A program made the position numbers and the translations under genes. 19,572 bases of DNA from FEN-727 sp036508635 (GTDB taxonomy: Bacteria; Actinomycetota; Geothermincolia; Fen-727; Anoxymicrobiaceae). How positions within the stretch are numbered: position 1 is the first letter of the stretch; every line of letters starts with the position of its first letter. The notes beneath the pieces are model-generated. The model was not told where the DNA came from. It was given only the letters and a program-made list of their open reading frames with translations, and did not search any database. The stretch spans positions 1 through 19,572 of the forward strand of contig DATCGY010000142.1 in assembly GCA_036508635.1 (NCBI GenBank). Direction: 5' to 3'. Below, piece after piece: positions 12,253 to 18,883 of this stretch.

Positions 12253-13917
12253 TTACTCGACAATCTTCATCAAGGGCAGCGTGACGTTCGATTGGTGACC
12301 CTCATCGTGCGAGATCCGATACTGCGACGGCTTGAGCGATGGGAACACGAACAAGGGGTCGGACGCGCACAGCACCAGTTTCGCCCTGTGACCGGGCTTG
12401 AAACGGTGCGCGCATGCGATCAGCTCAAAGGCAAATTCCTCGACCGCGCCGGCGTCGATATCGCTTTTCATCATCGCCGAGTGCGTTACGAGGCGGCAGA
12501 AACCCTTCGGGGCGACATCGTAGAGCAGCGCATTCAACTGGCATTCCGTCGTGGAGGACGTCGCGAATATCCTGGCCTTCGGTATGCCGACCAGTGCTGT
12601 GTCCTTTCCGAAAGGTCCAGTGGTGAACGCGATGCTGTCGCCGGGTATCGTCCAGGGGATTCCCGGTATGGGCAGGTTCCAGAGAACGTTGGGGCGGAAC
12701 ATAGGCGGGCCCGACGACTGCAGGTTGCTCACGGTATTGTTGATGAGCAGCTCGGTGGGCTGGTCGTCCTCCGGGATTGCCCGCGACAGGGTCCCGGTGT
12801 TTTCAGCCGCAATGCCGCCGAGGTAATAGGTGACGTCGGCGAACCCTTCCGGTGGCCAGTGCCTGGCGGTGCCCATCTTCCTGTTCCAGGGCTGGAAGAA
12901 CGTGACCTCGGGCTCTTGAGTGATGTCGTTATCGCGGTCGTCCTTGAGCCAGTAGTCGAACCAGCGCCTCGTCTCGGCCCATATCTGGTTCGGAACGGGC
13001 ACGTCGCCCCGGGCGGGATCGAACCCGTGCAGTCCGTTGGAGATGTGCAGTTTCTTTGGAACCTGGAGTTTCTCGTAGAACTTGAGCACCTGGTTCGGCT
13101 CGAAAAGGTCGTCGTTCCAGGAGTGCACGATGAACATAGGGCACTTTACCTTGTCCACGTCGAATATCGCGGACCTGGTGTCCAGCTCGTCCTTGAGCTT
13201 GCGGGGCTTCATCTCGATGATGGTTGTCTTGAGCCATCGGAAGAGGTCGTTCTTGGGGCTGAAGCGGTGTGCCCAGATCCCACCGACGAACAATCCGATG
13301 CTCCAGGCGGGCTTCCAGCAGCCGTTGGGAACGAGAGAGTGAAAGAGGTCGGTCCAACCGTTCATCGGCACCGCGGCCTTGATCCGCGGATCGCGTGTCG
13401 CGGCGAGATAGGTGTGCCCTCCTCCGTAGGAGATGCCGGTCATGCCCAGGCGGTCGGCGTCAACGGGGAAGCCCTGCTCCTCGGCGACCAGCCAGTCAAT
13501 AACGTCCTCGAGGTCGCACAGCTCTTTGTCGGGCGCGGCGCAGTGAACCTGGTCTCCGGAGGTGCCCCATCCGCGGCACGTGTAAGTGAGCACCATATAT
13601 CCGCGGCGGGCGAATGAGGCAGCGTAGAGGAGGTCGCACTGCCAACGGGAAAACATCCACGAGTGGACCATAATGACCGCGGGGAACGGACCCTCTCCTT
13701 CGGGGACCCACACGCTGGCGTTCAGCCGGGTGCCGTCGCGCGAGGTGATCTTGTGCGTCACCCTCTTGTACGGCATGCGCATTATGCCCTCTTGCTCGAG
13801 CTGCTTTACCTCTTCTCCCTGGAGCGCTTTCCACACGTCGTAAAGCGCCCTGGACAGGAAGAACAAAGGGAAGAATACGAATGCCATCCAGCGCCAGGTC
13901 GACCTCTTCTTCTTCAC
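12253..13917 (-). CDS. CocE/X-Pro dipeptidyl-peptidase-type alpha/beta hydrolase, membrane-anchored
   Basis: A 554-residue S15/CocE-family serine hydrolase. The start is GTG 13917, with GGAGGT six bases upstream on the minus strand. Residues 8-27 form a hydrophobic segment after KKKR, likely a signal anchor that places the enzyme outside the cytoplasm. The alpha/beta hydrolase core (about 55-345) shows RDGTRLNASVWVPEG, VHSW at the oxyanion site, CRGWGTSG, the nucleophile elbow GISYGG (Ser163), then HSWNDDLF (Asp269 or 270) and GLHGF (His297) as the presumed triad. The C-terminal half (about 345-554) matches the jelly-roll domain of CocE/PepX enzymes. The family cleaves esters or Xaa-Pro peptides; the substrate here is unknown. 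It is transcribed away from the nitroreductase gene. A 441-codon open frame on the other strand is a codon-bias shadow. Confidence 0.88.
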   Translation of the reverse strand: MKKKRSTWRWMAFVFFPLFFLSRALYDVWKALQGEEVKQLEQEGIMRMPYKRVTHKITSRDGTRLNASVWVPEGEGPFPAVIMVHSWMFSRWQCDLLYAASFARRGYMVLTYTCRGWGTSGDQVHCAAPDKELCDLEDVIDWLVAEEQGFPVDADRLGMTGISYGGGHTYLAATRDPRIKAAVPMNGWTDLFHSLVPNGCWKPAWSIGLFVGGIWAHRFSPKNDLFRWLKTTIIEMKPRKLKDELDTRSAIFDVDKVKCPMFIVHSWNDDLFEPNQVLKFYEKLQVPKKLHISNGLHGFDPARGDVPVPNQIWAETRRWFDYWLKDDRDNDITQEPEVTFFQPWNRKMGTARHWPPEGFADVTYYLGGIAAENTGTLSRAIPEDDQPTELLINNTVSNLQSSGPPMFRPNVLWNLPIPGIPWTIPGDSIAFTTGPFGKDTALVGIPKARIFATSSTTECQLNALLYDVAPKGFCRLVTHSAMMKSDIDAGAVEEFAFELIACAHRFKPGHRAKLVLCASDPLFVFPSLKPSQYRISHDEGHQSNVTLPLMKIVE

Positions 13918-14088
13918 CTATTCACCTCCATGTCTACCGCCTTGGGTTAGAAGTCTATAACAACCGGCCTCCGACAAGAAGTACCTCAGATTTCAGGTTG
14001 CAGGTGAGACGCATAAGTCATAGAAGATGTGATACGGCCTGAAGAAAATGAGTGCAGCACGAAGCAGAAAGAGGAAGGGTGGTCGGCG

Positions 14089-14649
14089 ATGCATGAGACT
14101 CTAAAAGCGATCAAGCAGAGAAGGAGCATAAGGCAGTACAAAGCTGGGCAGGTTCCAGAGGCGGAGCTAAAAGAGATAATGTCCGCCGCCCTGCTCGCTC
14201 CAAACGCTCGCAACATGCAGATGTGGCATTTTTCCGTGGTCCAGCAGCCTTACCTGCTGGACAGGATGGTCCACGTCATACACGAAAACCTCATTGCCTC
14301 GGGAATCGAGTTCCTCGTCGAAAGGGCGAGCACTCCCGGGTATAATACCTTTTACGGTGCCCCAACCGTCATCATGATATCCGGTGATGAGAACTCGGCG
14401 TTCGCCCAGATCGATTGCGGGGCGGCGGCGGAGAACATCGCACTGGCGGCTACCGCCATGGGACTCGGCTCGTGCGTGATGACGTCTCCGGCCTTCCTCT
14501 TCATGTCGGAAGAAGGAAACGCTCTCAGACAGGCGATCGGGATTCCCGACGGCTACAAATACGTGTGTTCCGTCACTATTGGATATGCCGATGGGGAACA
14601 CCCCGAGACTCCCGACAGGAACGCGGACGTCATCAACTACGTCATGTGA
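14089..14649 (+). CDS. Nitroreductase-family flavoprotein
   Basis: A 186-residue FMN-dependent nitroreductase-like oxidoreductase. ATG 14089 (MHETLKAIKQRRSIRQYK) matches the usual family start, where the RRSIRxY arginines bind the FMN phosphate; the frame is open from 14029, but those 20 residues are not family-like. GAGGAAGG lies about ten bases upstream. Further motifs: ALLAPNARNMQMWHFSVV (flavin/NAD(P)H region), YGAPTVIMISGD, DCGAAAENIALAATAMGLGSC (dimer helix and FMN contact) and IGYADGE at the end. Members reduce quinones, nitro groups or enones, or act in cofactor pathways; which applies here cannot be told. It is divergent from the hydrolase gene and separated from the next operon by 330 bases. 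Confidence 0.9.
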   Translation: MHETLKAIKQRRSIRQYKAGQVPEAELKEIMSAALLAPNARNMQMWHFSVVQQPYLLDRMVHVIHENLIASGIEFLVERASTPGYNTFYGAPTVIMISGDENSAFAQIDCGAAAENIALAATAMGLGSCVMTSPAFLFMSEEGNALRQAIGIPDGYKYVCSVTIGYADGEHPETPDRNADVINYVM

Positions 14650-14898
14650 GGCTACTCAGGTCCTATTTCGCCGTCAGTTTTCCGGCGCTCTTCCAGGAGC
14701 GTTAGCTCCATCAGGACGGCAAAGGTGTAGCGGATGTACCGCTGCCGGTTACCTGGAATCCAGCTGACACTTACTGATCCACCTTTCAAGCTATGCATCC
14801 CAAGTAGCCAATACGAACAAAACTGGTTGGCTCACAATACGTTATAAGGCGGCGCTCTCTTCTGCAAGAAAACGCTCGGCCTAATATCAGTTTTCCAA
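14650..14898. other. Noncoding region between the nitroreductase and the SDR operon
   Basis: No gene is seen. The left half has small hairpins: CGCCG/CGGCG near 14670-14687, GGAGC-GTTA-GCTCC at 14696-14709 and AGCGG-ATGTA-CCGCT at 14729-14743. None has a T-run, so none is a clear terminator. AGCCAA (14806-14811) and TTGGCT (14827-14832) form an inverted repeat. The right half is more AT-rich than the rest of the window and leads into the promoter at 14899. Confidence 0.5.
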
Positions 14899-14928
14899 TT
14901 GCGTAATGACATGTCATTATCCTATACT
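14899..14928 (+). promoter_or_regulatory. Promoter of the SDR-CruF-FAD-TetR operon
   Basis: TTGCGT (14899-14904), an 18-base spacer and TATACT (14923-14928) form a good sigma-70-type promoter about 50 bases before the ATG of the SDR gene. Nearly the whole spacer is the 16-bp palindrome described separately. Confidence 0.6.
14904..14919. promoter_or_regulatory. Perfect 16-bp palindrome, predicted TetR-family operator
   Basis: TAATGACATGTCATTA equals its own reverse complement over all 16 bases and lies between the -35 and -10 boxes. That size and place are typical of TetR-family operators, and binding here would block RNA polymerase. The last gene of the operon (17934-18572) encodes a TetR-family protein, the obvious candidate to bind it. 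Confidence 0.65.
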
Positions 14929-14977
14929 ATCATCGGGCGGGTTCATGGTCGAGGAGCTCGTTGAATGGAGGTAAGTC

Positions 14978-15793
14978 ATGCGTGAATTGACCGGACAGGT
15001 GGTTGTGGTGACCGGGGCAGCACGAGGCATGGGGCGGAAGTACGTCGAGACTTTCGCTCGGGAGGGATGCCGCGTCGTAATGACGGACGTGGACGCGGAC
15101 CAACTGGCCGAGGCCGCGGCCGAGATATCGGGGCCGGGTTTAGAGATACACCAGTACGTGCACGACATAACCGACAGTGACGCATGCTTCGCGCTTGCGC
15201 TGAAAGTGCGTGACGAGGTGGGCAATGTCGACATACTCGTCAACAACGCCGGCGTGGTCGTTGGTGGTGATTTCACTTCGCTCACCGAGCGTGAGATACG
15301 CCGCATGACAGAGGTCAACTACTTCGGGCAGGTGTGGATGATGCAGGCGTTCCTCCCCGATATGCTCAATGCGAAGAAAGGACGCATAGTCAACATCTCT
15401 TCTACGGCGGGCAAGATGGGGGTCTCGAAGCTCGGGGCATACTGCGCCACCAAGTTCGCTCTCCAGGGGCTCACAGACGGCCTCCGGGACGAGTACAAGA
15501 AGAGCGGCGTCGCTTTTACCATAGTAAACCCGGGGTACGTAAAGACCGGCATGTTCGAGGGCTCAAGGGTACCGATCATCACGAGGTGGTACGAGCCCCA
15601 GGAGGTCGTCGACGCCGTACTAAGAGGAATCAAGCACAACTACGCCGAGGTCTGCATGCCGAACCTGGTCATCAAGATGGCGAGTATCGCGCGAGGTCTG
15701 TGCATACCGAGGGTGACGGACGGGATAATGCGTCTGTTCGGCGAGCATAAGTCTTTCGAGAACCTCAAAGGCGACACGGGGAGGCCTTTCTGA
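14978..15793 (+). CDS. Short-chain dehydrogenase/reductase
   Basis: A 271-residue classical SDR. ATG 14978 has GGAGGT five bases upstream. The cofactor site TGAARGMG is at 12-19, Asp37 after the second strand (VVMTDVD) favours NAD(H) over NADP(H), NNAG is at 89-92, and the catalytic set is Asn114, Ser142 (NISSTAG), Tyr155 and Lys159 (YCATK); NPGYVKTGMF is the usual post-catalytic loop. The C-terminal part has a stretch VIKMASIARGLCIP that could touch a membrane. Overall it resembles SDRs acting on steroids, retinoids or other lipophilic alcohols. It is the first gene of the operon and its stop overlaps the next start (TGATG), so the products are made together. Substrate is inferred only from context. 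Confidence 0.9.
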   Translation: MRELTGQVVVVTGAARGMGRKYVETFAREGCRVVMTDVDADQLAEAAAEISGPGLEIHQYVHDITDSDACFALALKVRDEVGNVDILVNNAGVVVGGDFTSLTEREIRRMTEVNYFGQVWMMQAFLPDMLNAKKGRIVNISSTAGKMGVSKLGAYCATKFALQGLTDGLRDEYKKSGVAFTIVNPGYVKTGMFEGSRVPIITRWYEPQEVVDAVLRGIKHNYAEVCMPNLVIKMASIARGLCIPRVTDGIMRLFGEHKSFENLKGDTGRPF

Positions 15794-16824
15794 TGGATAC
15801 GACAAGCACGTTCTACGAGGCGCCGGGCCCGGGAAGCGGAGGCCCGGCGCCTGCTCGCGGCGCCGGAAGGTCGCTTGTCGCCGACTGGAAGGCCCTTCCC
15901 CGCGACCAGAAAGCCCTCCTCGGGTTCTTTATTGTTCTCTATGCCGGGGCGTTGATCGGATACCTGGGCGCCTGGGCCATGCACAAACCCATTCTCAGGC
16001 CCGCCGGAGTCTCGCTCCTGATGCTGGTCCTGAGCGGCGTCGTGGTGTGGCACTCGGTTGTCGTGAGGGGATGGAAACAGACCCTCATATTCCTCGCCCT
16101 GACGATGTCGCTGTCCTGGTTCTTCGAGTTCATCGGGCACAACTACGCCTGGTGGTTCGGACACTACAAATACACGAACACGCTCAGGCCGGCTATAGGG
16201 GGCGTGCCCGTGATAATCGTTATCACCTGGCCGCTCGTCATATACTCGGCGTTTATGCTTATCGACTGGCTGCTCGATATCAGGGGACGGCAACCGGCGC
16301 GCTCGATCCTCGGCAAGGCCGCATGGGCCGCTCTCATCGCGGCGAGCGCGACAACGCTCGTGACGGCATGGAACGTCATGCTCGACCCGTTTGCCAACTC
16401 GCGAGTCTGGATGCAGGCGGCCGGGGTCAAGCCCTGGTATTTCTACCAGACCGGCGGTCCATTCCTCCGCGAGCTGCCGGTAATGCCGCGCGGGGGGGAA
16501 TTCACCGGTAAGCCCGGTATCGCGATAGGCGCGTTTGTCGGGTGGTGGCTTGTCGGTTTCTTCGTCATCTTCATCTTCTGTCTGCTGTTCCAGAAGCCTC
16601 ATCGCGTGTCGGGGAGCCTTGTAAACGTCGTGCCGCTACTGGTCTACATATTCCTGTTCGCCGCTATCTCTATCTCGCTCCTTATGATGAACTGGTTTTT
16701 CAACGGGATGAACCAGGTGGCGCTCATCGGTTTTTTCACTATGATGCCTGTAATAACGGTGTCGTTGGTCAAGCTGGTCAAGCTGTACACACCTGGCTGG
16801 TCGGAGATGGGGGTAGAGCAATGA
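15793..16824 (+). CDS. CruF/DUF422-like polytopic membrane protein (carotenoid-type hydratase family)
   Basis: A 343-residue integral membrane protein with about eight hydrophobic segments (about 42-62, 70-90, 96-112, 134-160, 174-194, 243-265, 276-298, 307-327). The central part shows SWFFEFIGHNYAWWFGHYKY followed by GGVPVIIVITWPLVIY and, later, MLDPFA. This is the layout of the carotenoid-synthesis family PF04240 (CruF and bisanhydrobacterioruberin hydratase: E..G...G.Y.Y, gvP..i...W, then DP). Family members hydrate terminal double bonds of carotenoids. This protein is longer, with a Gly/Pro-rich N-terminal tail and an extra C-terminal helix pair, so the substrate may differ. It overlaps the SDR stop by one base and the FAD gene by four. 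No phytoene synthase or desaturase is present in the window. Confidence 0.75.
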   Translation: MDTTSTFYEAPGPGSGGPAPARGAGRSLVADWKALPRDQKALLGFFIVLYAGALIGYLGAWAMHKPILRPAGVSLLMLVLSGVVVWHSVVVRGWKQTLIFLALTMSLSWFFEFIGHNYAWWFGHYKYTNTLRPAIGGVPVIIVITWPLVIYSAFMLIDWLLDIRGRQPARSILGKAAWAALIAASATTLVTAWNVMLDPFANSRVWMQAAGVKPWYFYQTGGPFLRELPVMPRGGEFTGKPGIAIGAFVGWWLVGFFVIFIFCLLFQKPHRVSGSLVNVVPLLVYIFLFAAISISLLMMNWFFNGMNQVALIGFFTMMPVITVSLVKLVKLYTPGWSEMGVEQ

Positions 16825-17906
16825 GCGATGCGACAGGTGAAGTAACCATCTATGGAGCGGGCATGTCAGGGCTGGTCGCCGCGATCAACCTCGCGCGCCG
16901 GGGATTTCACGTGACTGTCCACGAGAGAGAGCCGGGTTACGGCGGCTCAAGGCAGTTCAACCCGTCGACGCACGTGACTCCTATCGACCCGGTCAGGACC
17001 TCCGAGTACATCGGGATAGATATCTCGAGCGTTTTTCACCCCGTCGTCGAGTGCCCCGCATATTTCCACGAGACCAGGTTGCTGGTGCCTGTGGCAAGCG
17101 TCTACGCGGTCGAGCGCGGAAGCAGGCCGTCGAGCCTCGACACCCTTTTATACGTGGAGTGCCAGGGGCTCGATATCGACTTCGAGTTCGGGTCGAGCCT
17201 GACAAAGGCCGATCTCGACAACCTTCCCCCGCGGACCATAATCGCCTGCGGACTCAACTCCCCGGCCTACGACCTGCTGGGGATCCCTCACCTCAAGTGG
17301 GAGGGCTGGATGTCGCGCGGCGAACTGGCCGTGGGCAACATGGCATGGCTGTGGTGGGACGAGTGCGTCAACGAGTATGGCTACTTCTCGGCGGTCAATG
17401 GCTACTACTACGATCAGCTGTTCAGCTTCGGGCCGGTCGGCTGGGAAGATCTCAAGAAGTACCGCTCCTTCATGGCGCACCACGAGGGTATGGAACACCA
17501 GGAGTGGAACCAGATTGCCGGCGTCGCCCCGGTCGCTTCGCCGGAAAACCCCAAGCTTTTCTGGCGGGACGCGGTCCTCTGCGGTACTATCTCGGGGGCG
17601 ATGGACCCGTTGCTGGGGTTCGGCATTTCCGGTGCGCTGGTCACGGGCAAGGTGGCGGCGCTCGCGATCACGGATCGCGACGCGGCCGAGGCCGAGTTCA
17701 AGCGCTTCAACAGGCATTTCAAGGCGAGCTTCTATGCGAAGAAGCTGGTATGGAGCAGGTTTATCCGTCCGAACGTGAGCGCTATTTCGGCAGCTATCAA
17801 CCTCTTCGGTGTGCAGCGCGCGGAACGGCTCGGCAATTTCTTCGCGGCCGGGCACCTTCACGTTAAAGGCGCCATTCCGGGCTTCGGGCCCTTCAACTGC
17901 TCCTAG
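16821..17906 (+). CDS. FAD/NAD(P)-binding oxidoreductase
   Basis: A 361-residue flavoprotein-like enzyme starting at ATG 16821, which overlaps the previous stop (ATGA) and has a purine-rich GGAGATGGGGG upstream. The N-terminal Rossmann motif GAGMSGLVAAINLARRGFHV and the acidic residue in HEREPGYGGS (Glu36) bind the ADP part of FAD. A later IIACG strand and the C-terminal GAMDPLLGFGISGALVTGKV match the second FAD-binding segment of phytoene-desaturase and geranylgeranyl-reductase type enzymes (GDA....P..G.Gi..Al.sG). The middle is rich in Trp and Tyr (MAWLWWDE, NGYYYDQL), suggesting a hydrophobic substrate pocket. It is shorter than CrtI (about 500 residues). With the SDR and the CruF-like protein it probably oxidises or reduces a lipophilic substrate. 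A diverged truncated copy follows at 18657. Confidence 0.85.
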   Translation: MSDATGEVTIYGAGMSGLVAAINLARRGFHVTVHEREPGYGGSRQFNPSTHVTPIDPVRTSEYIGIDISSVFHPVVECPAYFHETRLLVPVASVYAVERGSRPSSLDTLLYVECQGLDIDFEFGSSLTKADLDNLPPRTIIACGLNSPAYDLLGIPHLKWEGWMSRGELAVGNMAWLWWDECVNEYGYFSAVNGYYYDQLFSFGPVGWEDLKKYRSFMAHHEGMEHQEWNQIAGVAPVASPENPKLFWRDAVLCGTISGAMDPLLGFGISGALVTGKVAALAITDRDAAEAEFKRFNRHFKASFYAKKLVWSRFIRPNVSAISAAINLFGVQRAERLGNFFAAGHLHVKGAIPGFGPFNCS

Positions 17907-17933
17907 GAACGTTACCTCCTCAGGGGTAGAGTA

Positions 17934-18572
17934 TTGTCAACAACAAGAGCACCGGATACGGAAAAGGACGCAATGGGCGCGGCTGCCAAGACAAGGGCGC
18001 GAATTCTGGAGGCCTCGTACGAGGTTTTCGCGGAGAGGGGATATCACGCCGCGAAGATATCGGACATCGCCGACAAGCTACACATGAGCCACGGCACGTT
18101 CTACCGGTACTTCAGGAACAAGCTCGACATCTTCTCGACGGTGATCGACGGCGTCGTACAGATGCTCGCGGGAGTATTCACCGACGAGCTACCCGACGCG
18201 CCCGATACGCTCGAGGAGTACCACGACCAGCTGGTACGCATCGGGCGAAAGCTCTACGAGCTCATGATGGGGAGCCCGCAGCTCTCGAGGCTTTTATTCT
18301 ACGAATCGCTTGGCATCGACGAGGAGATAAACGAGAAGATAAAGAGAGGATTCGAGCTGTTCGGCATGGCCACGGCCGCCTATCTCAAGAACGGCGTAGA
18401 AAAGGGCTTCCTGAGGGAGGACCTCGTCATCGAAGAGACCGCCTTTGCCCTCAATGCCATCCTTCTCGAGGGCGCGCGCCGAATCTCTCTGGCTGAAGAC
18501 CCCGAAGTCGCCTACGAGAAATGGACTAAAGCCCTCGTCGACCTCATGCTCGAAGGGATGGCCTCCCCATAA
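17934..18572 (+). CDS. TetR-family transcriptional regulator
   Basis: A 212-residue TetR-type repressor. The helix-turn-helix occupies about residues 38-62 (ISDIADKLHMSHGTFYRYF), preceded by TRARILEASYEVFAERGYHAA, the standard first helix. The C-terminal helical part would bind a ligand and dimerise. Two starts are possible: TTG 17934 with AGGGG seven bases upstream, or ATG 17973 with AAAAGGA four bases upstream (199 residues, MGAAAKTRARIL); the second is the more usual length. It is the last complete gene of the operon, 27 bases after the FAD gene. Its likely target is the 16-bp palindrome in the operon promoter, which would give self-repression relieved by a substrate or product. Confidence 0.9.
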   Translation: MSTTRAPDTEKDAMGAAAKTRARILEASYEVFAERGYHAAKISDIADKLHMSHGTFYRYFRNKLDIFSTVIDGVVQMLAGVFTDELPDAPDTLEEYHDQLVRIGRKLYELMMGSPQLSRLLFYESLGIDEEINEKIKRGFELFGMATAAYLKNGVEKGFLREDLVIEETAFALNAILLEGARRISLAEDPEVAYEKWTKALVDLMLEGMASP

Positions 18573-18583
18573 CGATCTTCTTC

Positions 18584-18599
18584 CCCTCGAGTGGGAGGG
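18584..18599. repeat. CTCGAG-centred palindrome after the TetR gene
   Basis: CCCTC, a six-base loop and GAGGG form a hairpin 12 bases after the TetR stop. It shares its core CCCCTCGAG with 18864-18872 and 10405-10413. With no T-run it is at best a weak transcript end. Confidence 0.4.
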
Positions 18600-18656
18600 A
18601 AATCTGGGTTGATCCACGGTATGATTGTTGCGGTGAGCGACCAAGGGGGGATGGAA

Positions 18657-18830
18657 ATGGGTGGCAGGAGTGACGATGTAACGATCTACGGTTGCGGCAT
18701 GTCGGGGCTTGTCGCCGCGATCAACCTTGCCCGCCAGGGCATCCACGTAACGGTGCACGACAGGGAGCCGGGCTACGGCGGCTCGAGGCTCTTCAACCCT
18801 TCGACACACGCGACCCCGCTCGACCCAGTG
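18657..18830 (+). pseudogene. Truncated second copy of the FAD oxidoreductase gene
   Basis: From ATG 18657 (AAGGGGGG six bases upstream; ATG 18651 is also possible) the frame encodes VTIYGCGMSGLVAAINLA and continues to STHATPLDPV. This is about 58 residues that match the start of the 16821 protein nearly residue for residue. The DNA differs at many third positions (about 80% identity by eye), so it is an old paralog and not a recent duplicate. Similarity stops at about 18830; the frame then runs through unrelated sequence to a stop at 18963-18965. The remaining ~300 residues are lost. The good ribosome binding site and intact FAD motif suggest a once-functional gene cut by deletion or rearrangement. 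Confidence 0.75.
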
Positions 18831-18842
18831 AACCCACGACCC

Positions 18843-18874
18843 GACTCAAACGAGTCTGCTCGGCCCCTCGAGGG
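18843..18874. repeat. Palindromic junction between the truncated FAD gene and the glycosyltransferase
   Basis: Two inverted repeats lie in the 53 bases between the break and the convergent gene: GACTC-AAAC-GAGTC (18843-18856) and the perfect palindrome CCCTCGAGGG (18865-18874). They could act as a transcript end for the minus-strand gene or mark the break point. The second shares its core with 10403 and 18584. Confidence 0.45.
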
Positions 18875-18883
18875 AGAGGATGG

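Noticed and set aside
12292..13617. 441-codon open frame on the plus strand opposite the CocE-type hydrolase
   Set aside because: Its product is low in family-like motifs and mirrors the codon bias of the opposite gene, which has a clear catalytic motif set, signal anchor and ribosome binding site.
14670..14743. Hairpins after the nitroreductase gene as a terminator or riboswitch
   Set aside because: Stems are only five pairs with no T-run, and I see no match to a known riboswitch core.
16542..16820. Upstream extension of the FAD oxidoreductase frame into the CruF-like gene
   Set aside because: The extension overlaps a membrane protein in another frame and is not protein-like; ATG 16821 with its ATGA overlap gives the proper Rossmann start.
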